DNA of 44,931 nucleotides, from assembly GCA_022792815.1 (NCBI GenBank), contig JAAWBS010000047.1:1-44931 (forward strand). The letters run 5' to 3'. This document shows positions 41,168-44,931 of the stretch, piece after piece. The notes beneath the pieces are model-generated. The model was not told the origin of the DNA. It did not search any database and saw nothing but the letters and a program-made list of their open reading frames with translations. The translations under genes and the position numbers were made by a program. The DNA is from Hungatella sp. (GTDB lineage Bacteria; Bacillota; Clostridia; Lachnospirales; Lachnospiraceae). The number at the start of each line of letters is the position of its first letter. Position 1 is the stretch's first letter.

Positions 41168-42340
41168 ATGGCAGAGAGCAAAAGAGATTACTATGAGGTC
41201 CTGGGCGTCCCCAAGAATGCAGACGATGCGGCCATAAAGAAGGCATACCGTGTTTTGGCCAAGAAGTATCACCCGGATGCCAACCCGGGAGATGGGGAGG
41301 CCGAGAAAAAGTTTAAGGAGGCTTCTGAGGCTTACAGCGTACTCAGCGACAGTGAAAAGCGGCGTCAGTATGATCAGTTCGGTCACGCTGCTTTTGACGG
41401 AGGAGCAGGAGGAGGCGGAGGCTTCGGGGGCTTTGGAGGCTTTGGCGGGTTTGACGGTGCCGATATGGGTGATATTTTCGGTGATATCTTCGGTGATATC
41501 TTCGGCGGGGGACGCGCCAGAGGCGGATCCAGGTACAACGGCCCCATGAAGGGAGCCAATGTAAGGACCAGTGTGAGAATCACCTTCGAGGAGGCCATTT
41601 TTGGCTGTGAGAAGGAGATCGACATCAATTATAAGGAGGAGTGTGCCACCTGTCACGGGACAGGAGCCAAGGCCGGCACGGCTCCGGAGACCTGTTCCAA
41701 GTGCGGGGGCAAAGGAAAGATCGTGTACACGCAGCAGTCTGTGTTCGGCCTGGGCACGGTGCAGAATGTACAGACCTGCCCGGACTGCGGCGGAAGCGGC
41801 AAGGTGATCCGGGAGAAGTGTCCGGACTGCCGGGGAACGGGGTACATCACCAGGAGAAAGAAGTTGAAGATCACCATCCCTGCGGGAATCGACGACGGAC
41901 AGAGCATCCGCATGGCCGGGTCCGGGGAACCGGGAGTCAACGGCGGCGAGAGAGGCGATCTTCTGGTGGAGGCCGTGGTATCCAAGCATCCGGTATTTGT
42001 CCGGAGGGAGACCAGCATCTACTCCACGGTTCCCATCTCCTTTGCCGTGGCGGCCCTGGGCGGTTCCATCCGCATCAAGACCGTGGACGGGGAGGTAGAG
42101 TATGATGTGAAAGCGGGAACCCAGACAGACACCAAGGTCCGCTTAAAGGGCAAGGGAGTTCCGTCTCTCAGAAACAAGAACCTGCGGGGCGACCATTTTG
42201 TCACTCTGGTGGTTCAAGTGCCTGAGCGGATGAATGAGGAGCAGAGAGAGGCCCTGCGGCGGTATGACGACCTGATGAACGGGAGGACTCCGAAGGACGA
42301 GAAGGAGACCGGGCATAAGAAGAAAGGGCTGTTTAAGTAA
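41168..42340 (+). CDS. dnaJ: Chaperone protein DnaJ (Hsp40, type I)
   Basis: 390 residues. The J domain holds the HPD tripeptide ([10 protein letters not shown]), then a Gly/Phe-rich segment with repeated [13 protein letters not shown], four zinc-binding repeats ([32 protein letters not shown]) and the two beta-barrel substrate-binding domains. It stimulates DnaK ATPase activity and delivers clients. The ATG at 41168 gives the standard [14 protein letters not shown]; the frame is open to a TTG at 41144, but that would add an unusual leader. It closes the heat-shock operon. Confidence 0.97.
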   Translation: MAESKRDYYEVLGVPKNADDAAIKKAYRVLAKKYHPDANPGDGEAEKKFKEASEAYSVLSDSEKRRQYDQFGHAAFDGGAGGGGGFGGFGGFGGFDGADMGDIFGDIFGDIFGGGRARGGSRYNGPMKGANVRTSVRITFEEAIFGCEKEIDINYKEECATCHGTGAKAGTAPETCSKCGGKGKIVYTQQSVFGLGTVQNVQTCPDCGGSGKVIREKCPDCRGTGYITRRKKLKITIPAGIDDGQSIRMAGSGEPGVNGGERGDLLVEAVVSKHPVFVRRETSIYSTVPISFAVAALGGSIRIKTVDGEVEYDVKAGTQTDTKVRLKGKGVPSLRNKNLRGDHFVTLVVQVPERMNEEQREALRRYDDLMNGRTPKDEKETGHKKKGLFK

Positions 42341-42357
42341 ACGTAAGAAAAAAGTTC

Positions 42358-42386
42358 TTTACCTTAAAAAGGAAATATGCTATAGT
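42358..42386 (+). promoter_or_regulatory. Promoter of the rtcB leader region
   Basis: TTTACC (42358-42363), 17 bp, TATAGT (42381-42386). Five of six match in the -10 box, four of six in the -35. No terminator is seen between dnaJ and this site, so some dnaJ transcripts may also enter. Confidence 0.7.
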
Positions 42387-42447
42387 GAGACACAGGATTT
42401 GGGAGAACAGCTTCCCATGTTCGAAAATTCGCGAAAGGAGGAGCGTC

Positions 42448-42564
42448 ATGAAACAGCTGAGTACAGATACAAGGAATCAAAACAGAATAGGACGGGACAT
42501 AAGGTTATGTCTAAGGCAGGATGGGAAGGCAGTTTCTGGCAGGAGCTCCTTTTCATTTGATTGA
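42448..42564 (+). CDS. 38-codon ORF in the rtcB leader
   Basis: ATG at 42448 is preceded by AAAGGAGGAG, among the strongest ribosome binding sites in the window. The peptide begins MKQLSTDTRNQNRIGRDI, is basic, with six Arg and three Lys in 38 residues, and ends SSFSFD. It contains no membrane segment and is not a known family. The strong site plus the downstream hairpins and terminator suggest a translated leader peptide that could couple translation to read-through. Six arginine codons are present, but they are spread out, not in a run as in classic amino-acid attenuators. Confidence 0.5.
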   Translation: MKQLSTDTRNQNRIGRDIRLCLRQDGKAVSGRSSFSFD

Positions 42565-42707
42565 TCCCCGGCCAGGGGTCCTCGTTGTCTGAGGGCGTTA
42601 TGGTCAGTCAGGGGAATCCGGCGGCATAACGGAGAGAAGGTCCGTGTGCAGTCGGCAGAGCATATATAAGCACATAGAGAACAGATCTTTCGGGATATGG
42701 TCAGGCG

Positions 42708-42754
42708 GAGCCGATGCTTTCCGGTGGAAAACCGGATAGGACGGCTCTGTTTTT
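42708..42754 (+). terminator. Intrinsic terminator within the rtcB leader
   Basis: GAGCCG (42708-42713) pairs with CGGCTC (42742-42747), and TCCGGT (42720-42725) with ACCGGA (42731-42736), followed by TGTTTTT. It sits 63 nt before the small zinc-finger-like gene. Confidence 0.82.
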
Positions 42755-42816
42755 GTGTGGAAAAAGAGCTTCTGCAAGTGCCTGTCAAAATTCCGGACAG
42801 ATGAGAGGAGATCACC

Positions 42817-43008
42817 ATGGCACGTTACAGGGAAACCGTGTGTATGTATTATATTGCTGCAGGACAGTGCAGGAAGGGGCGGGAGGCTTCCCATGACCGG
42901 TACTGTCAGAAGTGCGGCAAATATATGCCGAGAGCCAGAGTACGGCATAAGAATGAGAAGAAGAGAAAATTGGAAAAGATCAGAGAGAGGGAGATCAAAT
43001 GGCTGTGA
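42817..43008 (+). CDS. Small Cys-rich zinc-finger-like protein coupled to rtcB
   Basis: 63 residues with AGAGGAG six bases before the ATG. The Cys/His pattern is Cys9-x8-Cys18-x7-His26-x3-Cys30-x2-Cys33. The segment VCMYYIAAGQCRKG resembles the first half of a CCCH (C-x8-C) RNA-binding finger, though the third Cys of that type is missing here and CQKC could supply the remaining ligands. The C-terminal 25 residues are strongly basic (RVRHKNEKKRKLEK). The gene overlaps rtcB by 10 bp, so the two are translationally coupled. A role as RNA-binding partner of the ligase is an inference from fold-like pattern and coupling. I know no characterised member. Confidence 0.75.
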   Translation: MARYRETVCMYYIAAGQCRKGREASHDRYCQKCGKYMPRARVRHKNEKKRKLEKIREREIKWL

Positions 43009-44216
43009 AATTCGTAGAGGGATGTTACAATACCGCAAAGGTCTATACGGAGGTGGTGGAGGAGGTGGCTCTGGCACAGATTAAGACTCTGTGCGATCAG
43101 GAGTACACAAAGGACTTGAGAATCCGTATTATGCCGGATGTCCACGCCGGGGCGGGGTGTACCATCGGGACCACCATGACCATCCGGGATGCGGTGGTGC
43201 CCAACCTGGTAGGAGTGGACATCGGCTGCGGCATGGAGACCTTGAAACTGAGCAACAGGCATCTGGAGCTTGGAAAGCTTGACAAGCTGATCTATGAGAA
43301 GATTCCGTCCGGTTTCCGGATTCGGGAGAAGGAGCACAGGTTTAACGACCAGGTGGACCTGACAGGGCTTCGCTGCTTAAAGGCCGGAAAGATCCATGCA
43401 GACCGGGCGGTGAAGTCCTTGGGGACGCTGGGGGGAGGAAATCATTTTATCGAGGTGGACCGGGATGAGGAGGGTGGACTGTATCTGGTGATCCACTCCG
43501 GATCCCGGCATCTGGGACTGGAGGTAGCCGGATTTTATCAGGAGCAAGCGTGGCAGTCTTTAAACGGCCATTCTCTGACAGATGTGAAAAAGCTGATTGA
43601 GGACTATAAGAAGGCGGGGCGAGAGAAGGAGATCCAGAAGGCGGTGGAGGAGGCCAAGGCTCAGGTGAGGACAGAGATTCCCAGGACCCTGGCTTACTGC
43701 CATGGAAAGCTTCTGGAGGATTATATCCATGACATGAAGATCGTACAGAGGTTTGCCATGCTGAATCGGAAAGCCATGGCTGACGAGCTGGTTCGCGGGA
43801 TGAAGCTGAAGGTGGAGGAGGAATTCACCACCATCCACAATTACATCGACACGGAGGCCATGATCCTGCGGAAAGGTGCCGTGTCTGCAAGGGAGGGGGA
43901 GAAGCTGCTGATCCCCATCAATATGAGGGACGGCTCCCTGATCTGCGTGGGAAAGGGCAACGAGGACTGGAATTTCTCTGCGCCCCACGGAGCAGGGCGG
44001 CTGATGTCCAGGAGAAAGGCCAAGGAGTCCTACACTGTGTCGGAATTTAAGAAGGAGATGGCAGGGATCTTTACCACATCGGTCAATGCCCAGACATTGG
44101 ATGAGTGTCCTATGGCCTACAAGGGGATGGATGATATCGTGGAGAATATCGGGGACACGGCCAGGATCGTGAAGGTGATTAAGCCGGTGTATAATTTTAA
44201 GGCGGGGGAGGAGTAG
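42999..44216 (+). CDS. rtcB: RNA-splicing ligase RtcB
   Basis: 405 residues, close to bacterial RtcB. The enzyme joins RNA ends carrying 2',3'-cyclic phosphate (or 3'-phosphate) and 5'-hydroxyl, using GTP and Mn. Landmarks are MPDVHAGAGCTIG, the metal-binding Cys77 in VGVDIGCGM, GGGNHFIE, VIHSGSRHLG, CHGKLL, ILRKGAVSA and the guanylylated His330 in APHGAGR. All are intact. In E. coli rtcB is paired with rtcA and controlled by RtcR with sigma-54; neither is here. Instead it is preceded by a small Cys-rich gene and a terminator-bearing leader. It is probably an RNA repair enzyme in this organism, since its tRNAs normally lack enzyme-spliced introns. Confidence 0.96.
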   Translation: MAVKFVEGCYNTAKVYTEVVEEVALAQIKTLCDQEYTKDLRIRIMPDVHAGAGCTIGTTMTIRDAVVPNLVGVDIGCGMETLKLSNRHLELGKLDKLIYEKIPSGFRIREKEHRFNDQVDLTGLRCLKAGKIHADRAVKSLGTLGGGNHFIEVDRDEEGGLYLVIHSGSRHLGLEVAGFYQEQAWQSLNGHSLTDVKKLIEDYKKAGREKEIQKAVEEAKAQVRTEIPRTLAYCHGKLLEDYIHDMKIVQRFAMLNRKAMADELVRGMKLKVEEEFTTIHNYIDTEAMILRKGAVSAREGEKLLIPINMRDGSLICVGKGNEDWNFSAPHGAGRLMSRRKAKESYTVSEFKKEMAGIFTTSVNAQTLDECPMAYKGMDDIVENIGDTARIVKVIKPVYNFKAGEE

Positions 44217-44311
44217 AGGGGGGAATATCAGTTTTTTTTCTTGCTCTGATAGTGTAACTTTACCTGGGGATCGGGTTTGTCAAGTTAAATATGTAAGTTT
44301 TTTTGTTTTTT

Positions 44312-44341
44312 ATCAGCGGTTGTATCCAGCCGCTGATTTTT
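44312..44341 (+). terminator. Terminator downstream of rtcB
   Basis: ATCAGCGG (44312-44319) pairs with CCGCTGAT (44330-44337), followed by TTTTT. The stop codon of the minus-strand transposase remnant falls within the same hairpin. The rest of 44217-44311 holds T-rich sequence and no gene. Confidence 0.75.
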
Positions 44342-44931
44342 GACTGCAAAATATCGTTTTATACCAGAAGCGAAAACCGTGGTCAAAAGAACCGTAGAAT
44401 AATAGGGCAGCGGCCCTCAAGAAAAAAAGTCCACCTGCCATATACAAAACAAACGTCTGTCGGAAATCCTCTTCGATTTCCGGGCGCAGTTCGTAGGTAT
44501 TTATGATCTGCCGTGCAGTCCTGCCGGTGTCTGTTGTCATGAATACAAAATATTTGTCTGTCTTTTTGTCATGCACAACACAGGCATTGATTGTAACATC
44601 CTTTTCCGGCTCGCCGCTTATCCATAACGGACCCAGGTCTGTCACCAGCTGGATTTCCTGGTCCTTTCTTTTGTGGTTGGGGTATTTGTGCCATTTCCCG
44701 CTGATGGTGGCCGGTTTTACGGCATCCTGATAGACTGCCATGTTCTCCCTGGCAGGAATGTAAGTGTCTAGGTTCTGTCTTTAAATAGTTGGTCATTTCC
44801 CGTGACAGGCCCCCCCTGTCATTGATCAGTATGTCATTTTCATGGAAACAGGAGGTGTTTTTGAGCATCTCCCTGCACTGTTCCATGTCATGGGTCTTAA
44901 GTGTGCCGAACACAATCTCTTCCGCTATGCC
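44313..44931 (-). pseudogene. Frameshifted DDE transposase remnant (IS4-like)
   Basis: Read on the minus strand from the window edge, one frame gives FGTLKTHDMEQCREMLKNT and ILINDRGGLSREMTNYLKTE with the DRG motif of a DDE transposase. Near 44770-44785 it is out of frame with the continuation TYIPARENMAVYQDAVKPA, then QLVTDLGPLWISG and INTYELRPEIEEDFRQ. That last segment carries the Y-x2-R-x3-E signature of the IS4 superfamily. After it the expected C-terminal helices are not recognisable. The 5' end lies outside the window. At least one frameshift and an altered C-terminus make it inactive. Terminal inverted repeats could not be found. Confidence 0.8.

Larger units (their letters stand above)
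42393..42754 (+). ncRNA. Structured leader or small RNA upstream of the rtcB operon (candidate)
   Basis: From the expected start near 42393 to a terminator at 42754 the transcript would be about 360 nt. It contains a 38-codon ORF and then a row of hairpins without any further ORF: CCCC/GGGG (42566-42578), CCTC/GAGG (42580-42594), CGTTATG/CATAACG (42596-42631), and the terminator. The next gene starts 63 nt after the terminator and I find no clear promoter in between. This fits a transcription attenuator for the rtcB operon, or a free-standing RNA. It matches no riboswitch or housekeeping RNA that I recognise. Confidence 0.4.

Noticed and set aside
42393..42754. Assignment of the rtcB leader to tmRNA, RNase P RNA, 6S RNA, SRP RNA, T-box or a c-di-GMP riboswitch
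   Set aside because: None of the conserved sequence signatures of these RNAs that I could check by eye is present.
42477..43077. Minus-strand frames of 113 and 157 codons opposite the rtcB leader
   Set aside because: Pro/Ser/Leu-rich composition with no ribosome binding site or family; the plus strand carries a promoter, short ORF, terminator and the small Cys-rich gene.

Overview
The window looks like a chromosomal segment of a spore-forming, low-oxygen Firmicute of the Lachnospiraceae / Clostridium cluster XIVa type. The sequence support is: sporulation genes gpr and spoIIP, a perfect CIRCE element in front of hrcA-grpE-dnaK-dnaJ, strong AAAGGAGG ribosome binding sites, several TTG/GTG starts, lipoproteins with Thr/Ala-rich linkers typical of gut Clostridia, and coding sequence that is GC-rich for a Clostridium. 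No species is claimed.

Backbone: comEC, holA, rpsT (opposite strand), gpr, spoIIP, lepA, hemW, hrcA, grpE, dnaK and dnaJ occur in the order known from Bacillus subtilis. Three modules are inserted between them: (1) comEC|holA holds a MerR/MATE efflux pair, two surface proteins, a small membrane HEXXH protein and an alkyltransferase-like protein; (2) spoIIP|lepA holds an AraR-type regulator with a binding protein, a TIM-barrel isomerase and two permeases; (3) hemW|hrcA holds a LacI-type regulator, a PhnP-like metallo-beta-lactamase protein, two permeases, a binding protein, a calcineurin-like phosphoesterase and a secreted 3D-domain protein.

Left of the backbone (1-9600): the end of a surface protein with Big_2 and cell-wall-binding repeats, a decayed AlbA_2-type ATP-binding regulator, gpmI, a zinc-ribbon membrane protein, an ABC exporter, a DegV lipid-binding protein, an orphan sensor kinase and a GerMN lipoprotein. 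Right of dnaJ (42340-44931): a promoter, a structured leader with a 38-codon ORF and an intrinsic terminator, then a small Cys-rich protein overlapping rtcB (RNA ligase), and finally a frameshifted transposase remnant at the window edge.

Regulation can be read well here. There is a MerR-type operator inside a 19-bp promoter spacer (MATE gene), a CIRCE site, and a pair of 20-bp LacI-type palindromes in the same register over the -35 boxes of two near-consensus promoters. That pair links the phosphoesterase gene and the ABC operon into one inferred regulon: uptake of a solute plus two phosphoesterase-fold enzymes. Neither sugar-type ABC importer encodes its ATPase, so a shared ATPase elsewhere is inferred. 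The best candidates for something new are the LacI/PhnP/phosphoesterase import module, the rtcB leader with its overlapping small zinc-finger-like gene, and a 65-bp palindromic insert bounded by 10-bp direct repeats at the hemW stop codon.
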